Assembly (NCBI RefSeq): GCF_019112525.1
Contig: NZ_CP077800.1
Span: 3,968,001-4,032,000 of the forward strand
Length of the DNA: 64,000 nucleotides
Direction of reading: 5' to 3'
DNA from: Modestobacter sp. L9-4
Lineage (GTDB): Bacteria > Actinomycetota > Actinomycetes > Mycobacteriales > Geodermatophilaceae
Positions 1 to 9,325 of the stretch are shown piece by piece; position 1 is the stretch's first letter, and each line of letters opens with the position of its first letter. The notes beneath the pieces are model-generated. The model saw only the letters and a list, made by a program, of their open reading frames with translations, was not told the DNA's origin and made no database searches. The position numbers and the translations under genes are program-made.

Positions 1-2
1 TG

Positions 3-353
<351 letters not shown>

Positions 354-357
354 GGCC

Positions 358-954
358 ATGAGCAGGACTGCACGCATCGAGCGGGCCACCAAGGAGACCA
401 CCCTCGTCGTCGAGGTCGACCTGGACGGCACGGGCACCTCGGACATCGCCACCGGGGTCGGGTTCTACGACCACATGCTCACCGCGCTGAGCAAGCACAG
501 TGGCATCGACCTCACCGTGCGCGCCGACGGCGACCTGCACATCGACGCCCACCACACCGTCGAGGACGTCGCCATCGCGCTGGGCCAGGCCTTCGCCGAG
601 GCCCTCGGCGACAAGCGCGGCATCACCCGTTACGGCGACGCGACCATCCCGATGGACGAGGTGCTGGTGCAGGCCGCGGTCGACCTGTCCGGCCGGCCCT
701 ACTTCGTGCACGCCGAGCCCGAGAACATGACGCCGATGATCGGGCCGGACTACCCGACGTCGCTGACCAAGCACGTGCTCGAGTCCTTCGCGTTCAACGC
801 CAAGATCAGCCTGCACGTGCGGGTGCTCTACGCCGGCCGCGACGCCCACCACATCGTCGAGGGCCAGTTCAAGGCGCTCGCCCGGGCGCTGCGCACCGCC
901 GTCGCGCTGGACCCGCGGGTCACCGACGTCCCCTCCACCAAGGGCGCGCTGTGA
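358..954 (+). CDS. hisB: Imidazoleglycerol-phosphate dehydratase
   Basis: This 198-residue protein has the normal length of monofunctional HisB. It dehydrates imidazoleglycerol phosphate to imidazole-acetol phosphate. The two duplicated metal-binding motifs are present: [16 protein letters not shown] near residues 61-76 and [16 protein letters not shown] near residues 160-175, together with [10 protein letters not shown]. The ATG at 358 gives the family start [14 protein letters not shown]; an upstream ATG at 319 lies inside hisC and is not needed. hisC is immediately upstream, and a small membrane-protein gene overlaps its stop by four bases. Confidence 0.95.
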   Translation: MSRTARIERATKETTLVVEVDLDGTGTSDIATGVGFYDHMLTALSKHSGIDLTVRADGDLHIDAHHTVEDVAIALGQAFAEALGDKRGITRYGDATIPMDEVLVQAAVDLSGRPYFVHAEPENMTPMIGPDYPTSLTKHVLESFAFNAKISLHVRVLYAGRDAHHIVEGQFKALARALRTAVALDPRVTDVPSTKGAL

Positions 955-1130
955 ACTTCGGCATCGCCCTGCTGGTGGTCGGCGGGTTCTTCCTCGGCGG
1001 TGCCTTCAGCATCTTCCGGGCCGACTCCGACACCAAGGGCCGCACCACGGCGCAGCTGGTCTTCGCCGGCATCCTGCTGGTCGCGGCCCTGCTGGCCACG
1101 GTCAGCGGCATCCTCTACCTGGCGGGCTGA
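951..1130 (+). CDS. Small two-helix membrane protein downstream of hisB
   Basis: A GTG at 951 overlaps the hisB stop (GTGA) and opens a 59-residue frame. It holds two hydrophobic helices (about residues 4-20 and 37-57) separated by a polar loop, [12 protein letters not shown]. The frame ends at TGA 1128-1130. The coupling overlap matches many other junctions in this window, and the two-helix pattern argues for a real small gene. Function is unknown; it could be an unannotated operon partner of the histidine genes. Confidence 0.7.
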   Translation: MNFGIALLVVGGFFLGGAFSIFRADSDTKGRTTAQLVFAGILLVAALLATVSGILYLAG

Positions 1131-1175
1131 CGGCCTCTCCGCACGGTCCACCAGCGACGTGCGAGTCGTGGACGG

Positions 1176-1526
1176 TCACCCGAGGCGGGCGGCGAAGTCC
1201 TCGGCGGTGCGCAGCTGCCGGCGCAGCGTCGCCACCCGCTCGGCGGCCTGCTCGCGGAAGGCGGCCAGCCGGGCCGGGTCGGCCCCCGGGCCGGCGTCGA
1301 GCAGGTCCAGCAGCTCGCGCATCTCCTCGAGGCTGAACCCCAGCGGCTTCATCTGCATGATCACCCGCAGCCGTTCCACGTCGTCCTCGACGTAGAGCCG
1401 GAAGCCGCCGTCCGAGCGCGCCGACGGGACGGCGAGGCCGACCTCCTCGTAGTACCGGATCGTGCGCAGCGACAGCCCGATCCGCTCGGCCACCTCACCG
1501 ATCTGCATCCGCCCGGCGGTGGTCAC
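1176..1526 (-). CDS. MerR-family transcriptional regulator
   Basis: This 116-residue regulator has an N-terminal MerR winged helix (MQIGEVAERIGLSLRTIRYY, then EEVGLAVPSARS) followed by an amphipathic dimerisation helix. There is no long effector domain and there are no metal-binding cysteines. The GTG start at 1526 overlaps the SulP stop (GTGA), so the pair is translationally coupled; an ATG six codons later (1508) is possible. Being coupled to a SulP anion transporter, it probably controls that operon. This is inferred from position; no operator was recognised. Confidence 0.85.
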   Translation of the reverse strand: MTTAGRMQIGEVAERIGLSLRTIRYYEEVGLAVPSARSDGGFRLYVEDDVERLRVIMQMKPLGFSLEEMRELLDLLDAGPGADPARLAAFREQAAERVATLRRQLRTAEDFAARLG

Positions 1527-3013
1527 TGCGCGCCGCCGAGCCTGCCGGCGAGCCGCTGGTGGTAGTGGCCGGTGACGTCGGTGAGCCCGGTGATCTCCAG
1601 GGTCTTGCCGCGGGCGGCGTACTTCTGACCCACCGCGTCGAGCACGGCGACCGACGAGGCGTCCCACACGTGCGCCGCGGAGAGGTCCAGGACGACGTGG
1701 TCGGGGTCGCCGGCGTAGTCGAAGCGGTCGACCAGCTCGTTGGCCGAGGCGAAGAACAGCGCCCCGCGGACGGCGTAGACGCGCTCGCCGTCGGGGCCGT
1801 CGGTGGGCGTGAGGGTGACCAGGTGGGCCACCCGGCGGGCGAAGAGCACGCAGGCGACGACCACACCGACCCCCACGCCGATCGCCAGGTTGCCGGTGAC
1901 CACCACGACCACGACGGTGACGACCATGACGGCGGTCTCGCTGCGCGGCATCGACCGCGCGGTGCGCAGGCTGTGCCAGTCGAAGGTGGTGAGCGCGACG
2001 AACACCATCACCGCCACCAGCGCCGCCATCGGGATGGCCGCGACGACCGGGCTGAGCACCAGGACCAGGACCAGCAGGAAGACGCCGGCGAGGAAGGTCG
2101 ACAGCCGGGTGCGGGCGCCGGCCCGGACGTTGATCATCGTCTGGCCGATCATGGCGCAGCCGCCCATCCCGCCGAAGAACCCGGCGGCCAGGTTGGCGAC
2201 GCCCTGCCCGATCGACTCGCGGGTCTTGTCCGAGGGGGAGTCGGTGAGCTCGTCGACCAGCTTGGCGGTCATCAGCGACTCCATCAGCCCGACGAAGGCG
2301 ATGGCCAGGGCGTAGGGCGCGATGATGCGCAGCGTCTCCAGGGTGAACGGGACGTCGGGCAGGCCCAGGCCGGGGAGGCTGTCGGGCAGCTCGCCCTGGT
2401 CGCCGACGGTGGGGACGTCGACGTGCGCGACGACGGTCACCACGGTCAGCACCACGATCGCGATGAGCGGCGCCGGGACGGCGGTGGTCAGCCGGGGCAG
2501 CAGCACGATCAGCGCCAGGCCGGCGGCGGCCAGCGGGTAGACCGGCCACGGGACGTCGGTGAGCTGCGGCAGCTGCGCGGTGAAGATGAGGATCGCCAGC
2601 GCGTTGACGAAGCCGACCATCACGCTGCGCGGCACGAACCGCATGACCTTCGCGACCCCGAGCAGCCCGAGGACCACCTGGAACACCCCGCCCAGCAGCA
2701 CGGCGGCGATGAGGTGCTGCAGCCCGTGGTCGCGGACCAGCGGCGCGATGACCAGCGCGACGGCGCCGGCGGCGGCCGACACCATGGCCGGGCGGCCACC
2801 GGTGAACGCGATGGTCACGGCCATCACGAAGGAGGTGAAGAGCCCGACGCGGGGGTCGAGACCGGCGATGATCGAGAACGAGATGACCTCGGGGATCAGC
2901 GCGAGGGCGGTGACCAGGCCGGCGAGCACCTCGACGCGGGCGACCCGCGGGGATGCCCAGGCGGGCCGGCGCAGGGCCGGGCGGGGGAGTCGGGCAGGCA
3001 GTGCGGTGCTCAT
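1523..3013 (-). CDS. SulP-family inorganic anion transporter with STAS domain
   Basis: This 496-residue membrane protein has the SulP layout: a core of about 10-12 helices starting near residue 25 (AGLVTALALIPEVISFSIIA, then GLDPRVGLFTS), an internal GGMGGCAMIGQTMINV segment, and a cytoplasmic STAS domain at the end (VVLDLSAAHVWDASSVAVLD). Members carry sulfate, bicarbonate or other anions with Na+ or H+; the substrate here cannot be read from sequence. The ATG at 3013 begins MSTALPARLPRP. The MerR gene is coupled downstream, and the divergent gene starts 124 bp away. Confidence 0.9.
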   Translation of the reverse strand: MSTALPARLPRPALRRPAWASPRVARVEVLAGLVTALALIPEVISFSIIAGLDPRVGLFTSFVMAVTIAFTGGRPAMVSAAAGAVALVIAPLVRDHGLQHLIAAVLLGGVFQVVLGLLGVAKVMRFVPRSVMVGFVNALAILIFTAQLPQLTDVPWPVYPLAAAGLALIVLLPRLTTAVPAPLIAIVVLTVVTVVAHVDVPTVGDQGELPDSLPGLGLPDVPFTLETLRIIAPYALAIAFVGLMESLMTAKLVDELTDSPSDKTRESIGQGVANLAAGFFGGMGGCAMIGQTMINVRAGARTRLSTFLAGVFLLVLVLVLSPVVAAIPMAALVAVMVFVALTTFDWHSLRTARSMPRSETAVMVVTVVVVVVTGNLAIGVGVGVVVACVLFARRVAHLVTLTPTDGPDGERVYAVRGALFFASANELVDRFDYAGDPDHVVLDLSAAHVWDASSVAVLDAVGQKYAARGKTLEITGLTDVTGHYHQRLAGRLGGAQ

Positions 3014-3136
3014 GGAGGCCGTTCGGTCGCGGTGGTCCGACCGCGACGCTGCGGGCTCGCCGCCGACCCTACCCTCACGTGAGAGGAGGGTTGCCGGCCG
3101 TCGGGGGCGTCGCAGGCATCGGGCAGGCTCGGGTGC

Positions 3137-3733
3137 GTGCCCACCGACGAGCAGCGGTTCCTCGACCTGGTCCTGGCCAACCCGACGGTCGCCGCGGTGC
3201 TGGAGCGGGCGCCGTCCCTGGGGGTGTCGGACTGGTGGCTGACCGCCGGCGTGCTGTTCCAGTCGGTCTGGAACGGGCTCACCGGCCGTGACCCGGGTGC
3301 CGGCGTCCGCGACGCCGACCTCTTCTACGTCGACCCGGACACCTCCTGGGAGGCCGAGGACGCCGTCATCCGCCGGGGCGGGGAGCTGTTCGCCGACCTG
3401 CCGGTGCCGGTGGAGATCCGCAACCAGGCCCGGGTCCACCTCTGGTACGCCGAGCGCTTCGGCGTCCCGGCGGCGGCGCCGTTCCGGGACTGCCGTGCGG
3501 CGATCGACGCCTTCGCCGCGGTCTGCTGCAGCTATGGGGTGACGGCCGGCGCCGACGGGCAGCCGGTGGTCTACGCGCCGTACGGCTACGCCGACCTGTT
3601 CGGCATGGTGGTGCGGCCGGGCGGCGGCCCGGCCCCCCGGGACGTCTACGAGGGCAAGGCCGCCCGCTGGCGCTCGGAGTGGCCGCAGCTCACAGTCCTG
3701 CCCTGGGAACACCCCGGGCCCCCGCGCGGCTGA
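3137..3733 (+). CDS. Nucleotidyltransferase-like protein (DUF925/PF06042 type)
   Basis: This 198-residue soluble protein matches the DUF925 nucleotidyltransferase-like family: [22 protein letters not shown] and [18 protein letters not shown] are its signature segments. The GVRDADLFY stretch supplies the acidic pair expected in this fold. Function is not established for the family. The GTG start is preceded at seven bases by CAGGCT, a weak version of the leaderless -10 motif seen elsewhere in the window. Its stop (TGA 3731-3733) lies 17 bases before the hisH start. Confidence 0.8.
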   Translation: MPTDEQRFLDLVLANPTVAAVLERAPSLGVSDWWLTAGVLFQSVWNGLTGRDPGAGVRDADLFYVDPDTSWEAEDAVIRRGGELFADLPVPVEIRNQARVHLWYAERFGVPAAAPFRDCRAAIDAFAAVCCSYGVTAGADGQPVVYAPYGYADLFGMVVRPGGGPAPRDVYEGKAARWRSEWPQLTVLPWEHPGPPRG

Positions 3734-3737
3734 TGGG

Positions 3738-3743
3738 TAGCGT
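3738..3743 (+). promoter_or_regulatory. Leaderless-type -10 (TAGCGT) of hisH
   Basis: TAGCGT ends seven bases before the GTG at 3751. In actinobacteria TANNNT 6-8 bases ahead of the start codon marks a leaderless transcript. No Shine-Dalgarno sequence is present. Confidence 0.6.
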
Positions 3744-3750
3744 GGCAGCT

Positions 3751-4389
3751 GTGAAGAAGGTCGTCGTGCTGGACTACGGATCGGGCAACCTGCGGTCGGC
3801 GGAGCGTGCGCTGACCCGCGTGGGTGCCGACGTCACCGTCACCGCGGACGCCGACGCCGCGATGGAGGCCGACGGCCTCGTCGTCCCCGGTGTGGGCGCC
3901 TACGCCGCCTGCATGGACGGGCTGCGCGCCGTCGACGGACCGAAGGTGATCGGACGGCGGCTGGCCGGCGGGCGCCCGGTGCTCGGCATCTGCGTGGGCA
4001 TGCAGGTGCTGTTCGAGCGCGGCGTCGAGCACGGCCAGGACACCGAGGGCTGCGGCGAGTGGCCGGGCGTGGTGGAGAAGCTCGAGTCGCCGGTGCTGCC
4101 GCACATGGGCTGGAACACCGTCGAGGCACCCGCCGGGTCGACGCTGTTCGCGGGCCTGGACGACCAGCGCTTCTACTTCGTGCACTCCTACGGCGTGCGC
4201 CGGTTCCCGCTCGCCGAGCCGGGTGTGACCGGACGGCTCACCCCGCCGGCGGTCACCTGGGCCGAGCACGGCGACCGCTTCGTCGCCGGGGTCGAGAACG
4301 GGCCGCTGTCGGCGACCCAGTTCCACCCGGAGAAGAGCGGCGACGCCGGTGCCCAGCTGCTCACCAACTGGCTCAACACCCTGGACTGA
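3751..4389 (+). CDS. hisH: Imidazole glycerol phosphate synthase, glutamine amidotransferase subunit
   Basis: This 212-residue class I glutaminase releases ammonia from glutamine for HisF. It contains the oxyanion and nucleophile segments VVPGVGAY and [10 protein letters not shown] (catalytic Cys), and [10 protein letters not shown] with the catalytic His-Glu pair near the C-terminus. GTG 3751 ([11 protein letters not shown]) gives the family N-terminus and fits the leaderless -10 at 3738; in-frame ATG 3733 and GTG 3742 are alternatives. hisF lies about 4 kb downstream beyond other genes, so the two subunits are encoded apart. Confidence 0.93.
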   Translation: MKKVVVLDYGSGNLRSAERALTRVGADVTVTADADAAMEADGLVVPGVGAYAACMDGLRAVDGPKVIGRRLAGGRPVLGICVGMQVLFERGVEHGQDTEGCGEWPGVVEKLESPVLPHMGWNTVEAPAGSTLFAGLDDQRFYFVHSYGVRRFPLAEPGVTGRLTPPAVTWAEHGDRFVAGVENGPLSATQFHPEKSGDAGAQLLTNWLNTLD

Positions 4390-4408
4390 CGACCTCCGTC
4401 ACGAGGTC

Positions 4409-4470
4409 CAGCCACCTCCGCGACCGTCCCGCCGTGCCCCGACGCGGCCTGACGGTCGCCCAGGTGGCTG
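4409..4470. terminator. Hairpin between convergent hisH and SDR genes
   Basis: CAGCCACCT + GCGACCGTC pairs exactly with GACGGTCGC + AGGTGGCTG: 18 pairs with one symmetric CC/CC internal loop and a 22-base terminal loop. It lies between two convergent stop codons and could stop transcripts from both sides. Confidence 0.7.
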
Positions 4471-4496
4471 TACCCCCGGCACGGCCGGCGCGGGCC

Positions 4497-5261
4497 TCAG
4501 CTGCGCAGGTAGCTGGCGCCGTTGACGTCGATGATCGTGCCGGTGGAGAACGCCGCCTCCGGCGAGGCCAGCCACAGCACCGCCGCGGCGACCTCCTCCG
4601 GCCGCGCCACCCGGCCGTAGGGCGACTGCGCGCGGACGGCGTCCCCGCCGGGGCCGTCGAGCACCTCGCGGGCCATCTCGGTCTGCACGAAGCCCGGCGC
4701 CACGGTCCCGACGGAGATGCCGTGCGGCGCGAGTGCCAGCGCCATCGACTGCCCGAAGGCGTTGAGCCCGGCCTTGCTCGCCCCGTAGGCGGGGTTGTTC
4801 GGCTCGCCCCGGAACGCGCCCCGGCTGGAGACGTTCACGACCGCGCCGCCGCCGGCGGCGATGAGGTGCGGCAGCGCCCGGAACGTGGCGTTGGCCGGGC
4901 CGAGCAGGTTCACCGCCAGGGTCTGCTGCCAGGCGGCCTGCCAGTCGGCGTAGTCGGTCTCCAGCGGCGGGTGGGCGGTGAAGACCCCGGCGTTGTTGAC
5001 CAGCACGTCCAGCCCGCCCAGGCCTGCCGCCGCCTCGTCGACCATCGCCCCGACGGCCTCGGGATCGGCGAGGTCGGCCTGAACGAGCACGTGCCCGGCG
5101 CCGGGGAGCTCGGCCAGCACCGCCTCGGCCCGCTCCCGCGAGCCACCGAAGTGGACCGCGACCCGGTCACCACGTGCGGCGAAGGCCAGCGCGATGGCGC
5201 GGCCGATCCCGCGGGAGGCACCGGTGACCAGGACAGCTCGGGACGTCTTCTCGTCGGGCAC
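4497..5261 (-). CDS. SDR-family NAD(P)-dependent oxidoreductase
   Basis: This 254-residue classical short-chain dehydrogenase has the Rossmann motif TGASRGIGRAIA, the NNAG motif (VLVNNAGVF), a catalytic Ser in VNVSSRGAF, and YGASK with the catalytic Tyr and Lys. The C-terminal AAAVLWLASPEAAFSTGTII is typical. An Arg or Ser after the second strand would favour NADP(H), but cofactor and substrate are not certain. The GTG at 5261 begins VPDEKTSRAVLVTGA; a longer in-frame start would run into the nitroreductase gene 16 bases upstream, with which it forms an operon. Confidence 0.9.
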   Translation of the reverse strand: MPDEKTSRAVLVTGASRGIGRAIALAFAARGDRVAVHFGGSRERAEAVLAELPGAGHVLVQADLADPEAVGAMVDEAAAGLGGLDVLVNNAGVFTAHPPLETDYADWQAAWQQTLAVNLLGPANATFRALPHLIAAGGGAVVNVSSRGAFRGEPNNPAYGASKAGLNAFGQSMALALAPHGISVGTVAPGFVQTEMAREVLDGPGGDAVRAQSPYGRVARPEEVAAAVLWLASPEAAFSTGTIIDVNGASYLRS

Positions 5262-5277
5262 GCGGGGAGTCAACCAG

Positions 5278-5877
5278 TCACCACCGACCGCGGTGCACGA
5301 CCTCCTCGACACCGCGGCGCCCGCGCTTGAGCGAGGGCGACCTCCGGTCCTCCGCGCCGGCGTAGCCGATCGACAGGCAGCCCACCGGCCGGTAGGCCCC
5401 CGGGACGCCGAACGCCGCCCGGAACCCCTCGACCCGCTCGGGCGGGACGCCGAAGAACGCCGCGGCCAGCCCCTCGTCGACCGCGGTGAGCAGCATCAGC
5501 AGCGAGGCCATGCCGGTGTCGACGTCCCAGTACGGGACCGGCCAGCGGGCCTCGTCGCGGTCGGTCCAGCCCTTGTCGGGCTCGGCGTAGCGGTCCAGGT
5601 AGGCGGCCTTGTGCGACAGCGGGACGACCAGCAGGGGAGCGCGGCGCATCCGGGTGAGCCAGCCGTCCGGCGTCCCGCCGTCGGTGGTCGCCGCCCAGAA
5701 CCGGTCGCGTTCCTCGGCGGTCTCCAGCACCAGGAACGCCCAGCCCTGGCTGAACCCGGCCGAGGGGGCACGGATCGCGTGCTCCAGCAGCCGTTCCCGC
5801 ACCTCGGCGGGCACGGGCCGGTCGGGGTCGTAGTCGCGCACCATCCGCCGGCGGCGGACGACGTCCCGGAACTCCAT
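5278..5877 (-). CDS. Nitroreductase-family FMN-binding protein
   Basis: This 199-residue protein shows the nitroreductase family pattern: MEFRDVVRRRRMVRDY with FMN-binding arginines at the N-terminus, APSAGFSQGWAFLV, GMASLLMLLTAVDEGLAAAF, and a C-terminal PVGCLSIGYAG. Members use FMN and NAD(P)H for oxidoreduction of nitro or other substrates; the physiological substrate is unknown. The ATG lies 30 bases after the stop of the TIGR03086 gene and its own stop is 16 bases before the SDR start, so all three are probably co-transcribed. Confidence 0.88.
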   Translation of the reverse strand: MEFRDVVRRRRMVRDYDPDRPVPAEVRERLLEHAIRAPSAGFSQGWAFLVLETAEERDRFWAATTDGGTPDGWLTRMRRAPLLVVPLSHKAAYLDRYAEPDKGWTDRDEARWPVPYWDVDTGMASLLMLLTAVDEGLAAAFFGVPPERVEGFRAAFGVPGAYRPVGCLSIGYAGAEDRRSPSLKRGRRGVEEVVHRGRW

Positions 5878-5907
5878 CCCGCCACCCTGTCACCCGGGTG
5901 CGACGGG

Positions 5908-6456
5908 TCAGCCGGCGCGGCCGAGCCGGGCGAGCACGCGGGTGGAGCGGGCCGCCGAGTCCGGGACCGCGAGCGCCGGGCCGCAGATGCCCTCCATGTG
6001 CAGCGCCGGTCCGAAGCCGTCGGCGCCGGCCTCGACGAGGTCCAGCTCGGCGTCGGTGAGGGCGGGGTCGGCACCGACGGCCCGGGCGAGGTCCCACCGG
6101 TGCACGACCATGTCCCAGACGTAGAACCGGGCGAACGCCTCGCCCACGGTGGTCGGCCCGAAGAAGCCGTCGAAGGCCCGGGCGGGCACGTCGTCGTCGG
6201 CGAGCGCGGCCGCCACCCGGGCGCTGTGCTCGCGCCAGGCGCCGGCCGGGTCGGCGGCGACGTCGGGCGCCTCGCCCAGGTCGACGCCGTGGGTGCCCAG
6301 GAAGTCCCGCTGGGTCGAGACCAGGTGGGCGACCACGTCGGCGGCGGTCCAGCCCGGGCAGGGTGACGGTGCGCCCCACCCCGACGGCGGGACGGCGTCC
6401 AGGAGCCGGCTCAGGGGAGCATCTGCTGTGGCGTGCAGTTCCGCGGTCGGGTTCAC
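5908..6456 (-). CDS. TIGR03086-type metal-binding protein (mycothiol maleylpyruvate isomerase N-terminal fold)
   Basis: This 182-residue protein resembles the DinB/MDMPI helical-bundle family: CPGWTAADVVAHLVS and YVWDMVVHRWDLARA carry the histidines expected to bind a divalent metal. Some relatives use mycothiol as a thiol cofactor; the reaction is not known here. GTG 6456 is chosen because TACGTT lies exactly six bases upstream, the leaderless arrangement. It is divergent from the AraC-type regulator with only 37 bp between start codons. Confidence 0.8.
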   Translation of the reverse strand: MNPTAELHATADAPLSRLLDAVPPSGWGAPSPCPGWTAADVVAHLVSTQRDFLGTHGVDLGEAPDVAADPAGAWREHSARVAAALADDDVPARAFDGFFGPTTVGEAFARFYVWDMVVHRWDLARAVGADPALTDAELDLVEAGADGFGPALHMEGICGPALAVPDSAARSTRVLARLGRAG

Positions 6457-6462
6457 GGCCAG

Positions 6463-6468
6463 AACGTA
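6463..6468 (-). promoter_or_regulatory. Leaderless-type -10 (TACGTT) of the TIGR03086 gene
   Basis: On the minus strand TACGTT is followed by six bases and GTG 6456. The divergent gene's own candidate -10 (CAGGCT, 6481-6486) is 12 bases away, so the two promoters are almost back to back. Confidence 0.55.
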
Positions 6469-6493
6469 GGAGCCTGCGGCAGGCTGGGTCTTG

Positions 6494-7333
6494 ATGAAAC
6501 CCGACAGCACCCCCTCGACCGACGCGGTCGAGCGTGCCCACCTCAAGGACCCCGGCGACGCCTCCCACGTGATGTACCGCTATCCGGCCGCCCCGGAGTT
6601 CGCCGACCTCCTCCAGCGCTTCTGGATCCCGGTGTGGTCGCTGCCGCCGGGGCAGGAGGCGCCGCAGCGGGTCCTGCAGTACCCCGTGTCGCTGATCGTG
6701 GTCGCCCACGACTACGCCCGCTTCTACGGCGTCGTCTCCGGGCTGTCGACGACCACGCTGACCGGCACCGGGTGGGCGGTCGGCGTGCTGTGCGCACCGG
6801 CCGCCGGGACGCTGCTGGCCCGCGGCTCGATGACCCGCTACACCGACCGGCACGTCGACGTCCGCGAGGTGCTGGGCCCCGCGGGGGAGGAGCTGGTCAC
6901 CCGGGTGCGCTCCGCGATGGCCCCCGCCCCGTCCGACCCGGTGGCGCACGCCGCCGCCATGGCCGCCTTCGAGGACGCGCTGCGGCCGCTGCTGCCCGTG
7001 GACGAGGAGGGGCTGCTGGTCAACCGGGTCGTGGCGTTCGTCGAGTCCGACCGGGACGTCGTCCGGGTGGCCCAGGTGTGCGCGGAGTTCGACCTGCCCG
7101 AGCGGGCGCTGCAGCGGCTGGTGCACCGCCGGCTCGGCCTGACGCCCAAGTGGCTGATCCAGCGCCGGCGGCTGCAGGAGGCCGCCGAACGGCTGCGGAC
7201 CGGCCCGGTCGACCTGGCCGAGCTCGCCGTGCAGCTGGGCTACGCCGACCAGCCGCACCTGACCCGCGACTTCGGCCAGGTGACCGGCATGACGCCCCGC
7301 CAGTTCGCCGACCGGCACGCGCCCGGGACGTGA
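6494..7333 (+). CDS. AraC-family transcriptional regulator
   Basis: This protein of 279 residues ends in an AraC/XylS DNA-binding domain with two helix-turn-helices: VRVAQVCAEFDLPERALQRL (about residues 189-208) and DLAELAVQLGYADQPHLTRD (about 237-256), followed by FGQVTGMTPRQFAD. The N-terminal 170 residues form an AraC-type sensing region of the DUF6597 kind. The ATG at 6494 is used; the preceding TTG at 6491 is also possible because CAGGCT ends six bases ahead of it. It is divergent from the three-gene oxidoreductase operon and is its likely regulator. Confidence 0.85.
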   Translation: MKPDSTPSTDAVERAHLKDPGDASHVMYRYPAAPEFADLLQRFWIPVWSLPPGQEAPQRVLQYPVSLIVVAHDYARFYGVVSGLSTTTLTGTGWAVGVLCAPAAGTLLARGSMTRYTDRHVDVREVLGPAGEELVTRVRSAMAPAPSDPVAHAAAMAAFEDALRPLLPVDEEGLLVNRVVAFVESDRDVVRVAQVCAEFDLPERALQRLVHRRLGLTPKWLIQRRRLQEAAERLRTGPVDLAELAVQLGYADQPHLTRDFGQVTGMTPRQFADRHAPGT

Positions 7334-7357
7334 CGCGGGCCGCCCCCACGCAGTCCC

Positions 7358-7363
7358 TAGGCT
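7358..7363 (+). promoter_or_regulatory. Leaderless-type -10 (TAGGCT) of priA
   Basis: TAGGCT is followed by GGTGGC and then the GTG start at 7370. Transcription would begin at or next to the start codon. Confidence 0.6.
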
Positions 7364-7369
7364 GGTGGC

Positions 7370-8101
7370 GTGCCGAAGCTGCAGCTGCTCCCCGCCGTCG
7401 ACGTCGCCGACGGCCTCGCCGTCCGCCTGGTGCAGGGGGAGGCCGGGAGCGAGACCTCCTACGGCGACCCCCTCGAGGCCGCCCTCGCCTGGCAGCGCGA
7501 CGGCGCCGAGTGGGTGCACCTGGTCGACCTCGACGCCGCGTTCGGCCGCGGCTCGAACCGCGAGCTGCTGGCGGAGGTGGTCGGGCAGCTCGACGTCGAC
7601 GTGGAGCTGTCCGGCGGCATCCGCGACGACGAGTCGCTGGCCGCCGCGCTGGCCACCGGTTGCCGCCGGGTCAACCTCGGCACCGCCGCGCTGGAGTCGC
7701 CGGAGTGGTGCGCGCGGGCGATCGCCGAGCACGGTGACCGCATCGCCGTCGGCCTGGACGTGCGCGGCACCCGGCTGGCCGCCCGCGGCTGGACCAAGGA
7801 GGGCGGCGAGCTCTACGAGACCCTCGCCCGCCTGGACGACGAGGGCTGCGCCCGCTACGTGGTCACCGACATCACCAAGGACGGCACGCTGCGCGGCCCG
7901 AACCTGGAGCTGCTGCGCGAGGTCTGCGCCGCCACCCCGCGGCCGGTGATCGCCTCCGGCGGGGTCAGCTCGCTGGAGGACATCCGGGCGCTGGCCGGGC
8001 TGGCCGGCATCGGCGTCGAGGGCGCGATCGTCGGCAAGGCGCTCTACGCCGGCCAGTTCACCCTGCCCGAGGCGCTGCAGGTCACCGAGGAGCTCGCGTG
8101 A
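7370..8101 (+). CDS. priA: Bifunctional phosphoribosyl isomerase A (HisA/TrpF)
   Basis: This 243-residue (beta/alpha)8 barrel isomerises ProFAR (histidine pathway) and, in actinobacteria, phosphoribosyl anthranilate (tryptophan pathway). The catalytic aspartates are visible as PAVDV (D11) and [10 protein letters not shown] (D167); R19, D130 and the ARGWTKEGG loop (R139, W141) match the dual-substrate PriA type rather than a HisA-only enzyme. No trpF gene occurs among the trp genes of this window, which agrees with dual use. A RidA gene overlaps the stop (GTGA), followed by hisF. Confidence 0.93.
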   Translation: MPKLQLLPAVDVADGLAVRLVQGEAGSETSYGDPLEAALAWQRDGAEWVHLVDLDAAFGRGSNRELLAEVVGQLDVDVELSGGIRDDESLAAALATGCRRVNLGTAALESPEWCARAIAEHGDRIAVGLDVRGTRLAARGWTKEGGELYETLARLDDEGCARYVVTDITKDGTLRGPNLELLREVCAATPRPVIASGGVSSLEDIRALAGLAGIGVEGAIVGKALYAGQFTLPEALQVTEELA

Positions 8102-8493
8102 GCGTCGTGCGGCTGGGCTCGGGCGGGCCCTGGGAGGGCATCGTCGGCTACAGCCGGGTCGTCGCCGTCGGCGAGCAGGCCTGGGTGAGCGGCTGCACGG
8201 CCGCGACCGTCGAGGGCACCGTCGCGCACCCCGGGGACGCCGGGGGTCAGACCCGGGTGGCGCTGCAGACGGTCGCGCGGGCCCTGACCGACGCCGGGTT
8301 CGACCTGGGCGACGTCGTGCGCACGCGCATCTACGTGACCGACATCAGCCGCTGGGAGGAGGTCGGGCGCGCGCACGGCGAGGTCTTCAGCGAGATCCGG
8401 CCGGCCACGACGATGGTGCAGGTGGCGGCCCTGATCGACCCGACGATGCTGGTGGAGATCGAGGCCGACGCGGTCCGGGGGGCGGGGGCGTGA
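8098..8493 (+). CDS. RidA/YjgF-family enamine/imine deaminase
   Basis: This 131-residue protein has the RidA trimer fold signature: [31 protein letters not shown] and a C-terminal [16 protein letters not shown], with the substrate-binding Arg (IRPATT) and Glu (LVEIEA). RidA enzymes hydrolyse reactive enamine/imine intermediates. It sits between priA and hisF and overlaps both by four bases (GTGA at each junction), so it is made together with the histidine enzymes. A protective role near PLP-dependent steps is inference. Confidence 0.88.
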   Translation: MSVVRLGSGGPWEGIVGYSRVVAVGEQAWVSGCTAATVEGTVAHPGDAGGQTRVALQTVARALTDAGFDLGDVVRTRIYVTDISRWEEVGRAHGEVFSEIRPATTMVQVAALIDPTMLVEIEADAVRGAGA

Positions 8494-9284
8494 GCCTGTC
8501 CGTGCGGGTCATCCCGTGCCTGGACGTCGACGCCGGTCGGGTCGTCAAGGGCGTCAACTTCGTCGACCTCGTGGACGCCGGTGACCCGGTGGAGATGGCC
8601 CGGGTCTACGACGCCGAGGGCGCCGACGAGCTGACCTTCCTCGACATCACCGCGAGCTCGGGCAGCCGGGAGACCACCTACGACGTCGTCCGGCGGACGG
8701 CGGAGAGCGTGTTCATCCCGCTGACCGTCGGCGGCGGCGTGCGCAGCGTGGCCGACGTCGACAAGCTGCTCCGCGCCGGTGCGGACAAGGTCGCGGTCAA
8801 CACCGCCGCCGTCGCCCGGCCCGAGCTCATCGCCGAGATCGCCGACCGGTTCGGCAACCAGGTGCTCGTGCTGAGCCTCGACGCCCGCCGGGTCCAGGGC
8901 GGCGCGCACACCGACTCCGGCTTCGAGATCACCACGCACGGCGGGCGCCAGGGCACCGGCCGGGACGCCGTCGAGTGGGTCGTGCAGGCCGCCGCGCTCG
9001 GCGTCGGCGAGGTGCTGCTCAACTCGATGGACGCCGACGGCACGCGGGCCGGCTTCGACACCGAGCTGATCCGGGCCGTGCGCCGCGAGGTCACCGTGCC
9101 GCTGATCGCCAGCGGGGGAGCCGGCGCGGTCGACCACTTCCCGCCCGCGGTCGAGGCCGGCGCCGACGCGGTGCTCGCCGCCAGCGTCTTCCACTTCGGG
9201 CAGCTGCGCGTCGGGGACGTCAAGGCCGGGCTGGCCGCCGCCGGCGTCCCGGTCCGCCAGGAGGCCGACCGCCCGCTCGACTGA
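8490..9284 (+). CDS. hisF: Imidazole glycerol phosphate synthase, cyclase subunit
   Basis: This 264-residue (beta/alpha)8 barrel joins HisH-derived ammonia to PRFAR, yielding imidazole glycerol phosphate and AICAR. The catalytic aspartates are in [15 protein letters not shown] (about D12) and VLSLDARRV (about D130). Phosphate-binding loops LTVGGGVRS and [13 protein letters not shown] are present. The GTG start overlaps the RidA stop. This is the last gene of the run; downstream begins a separate DUF4253 gene. Confidence 0.95.
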   Translation: MSLSVRVIPCLDVDAGRVVKGVNFVDLVDAGDPVEMARVYDAEGADELTFLDITASSGSRETTYDVVRRTAESVFIPLTVGGGVRSVADVDKLLRAGADKVAVNTAAVARPELIAEIADRFGNQVLVLSLDARRVQGGAHTDSGFEITTHGGRQGTGRDAVEWVVQAAALGVGEVLLNSMDADGTRAGFDTELIRAVRREVTVPLIASGGAGAVDHFPPAVEAGADAVLAASVFHFGQLRVGDVKAGLAAAGVPVRQEADRPLD

Positions 9285-9325
9285 GTGCCGGGGAGCGGGC
9301 CGCCGAGGGCGGGCATGATCGCCCG

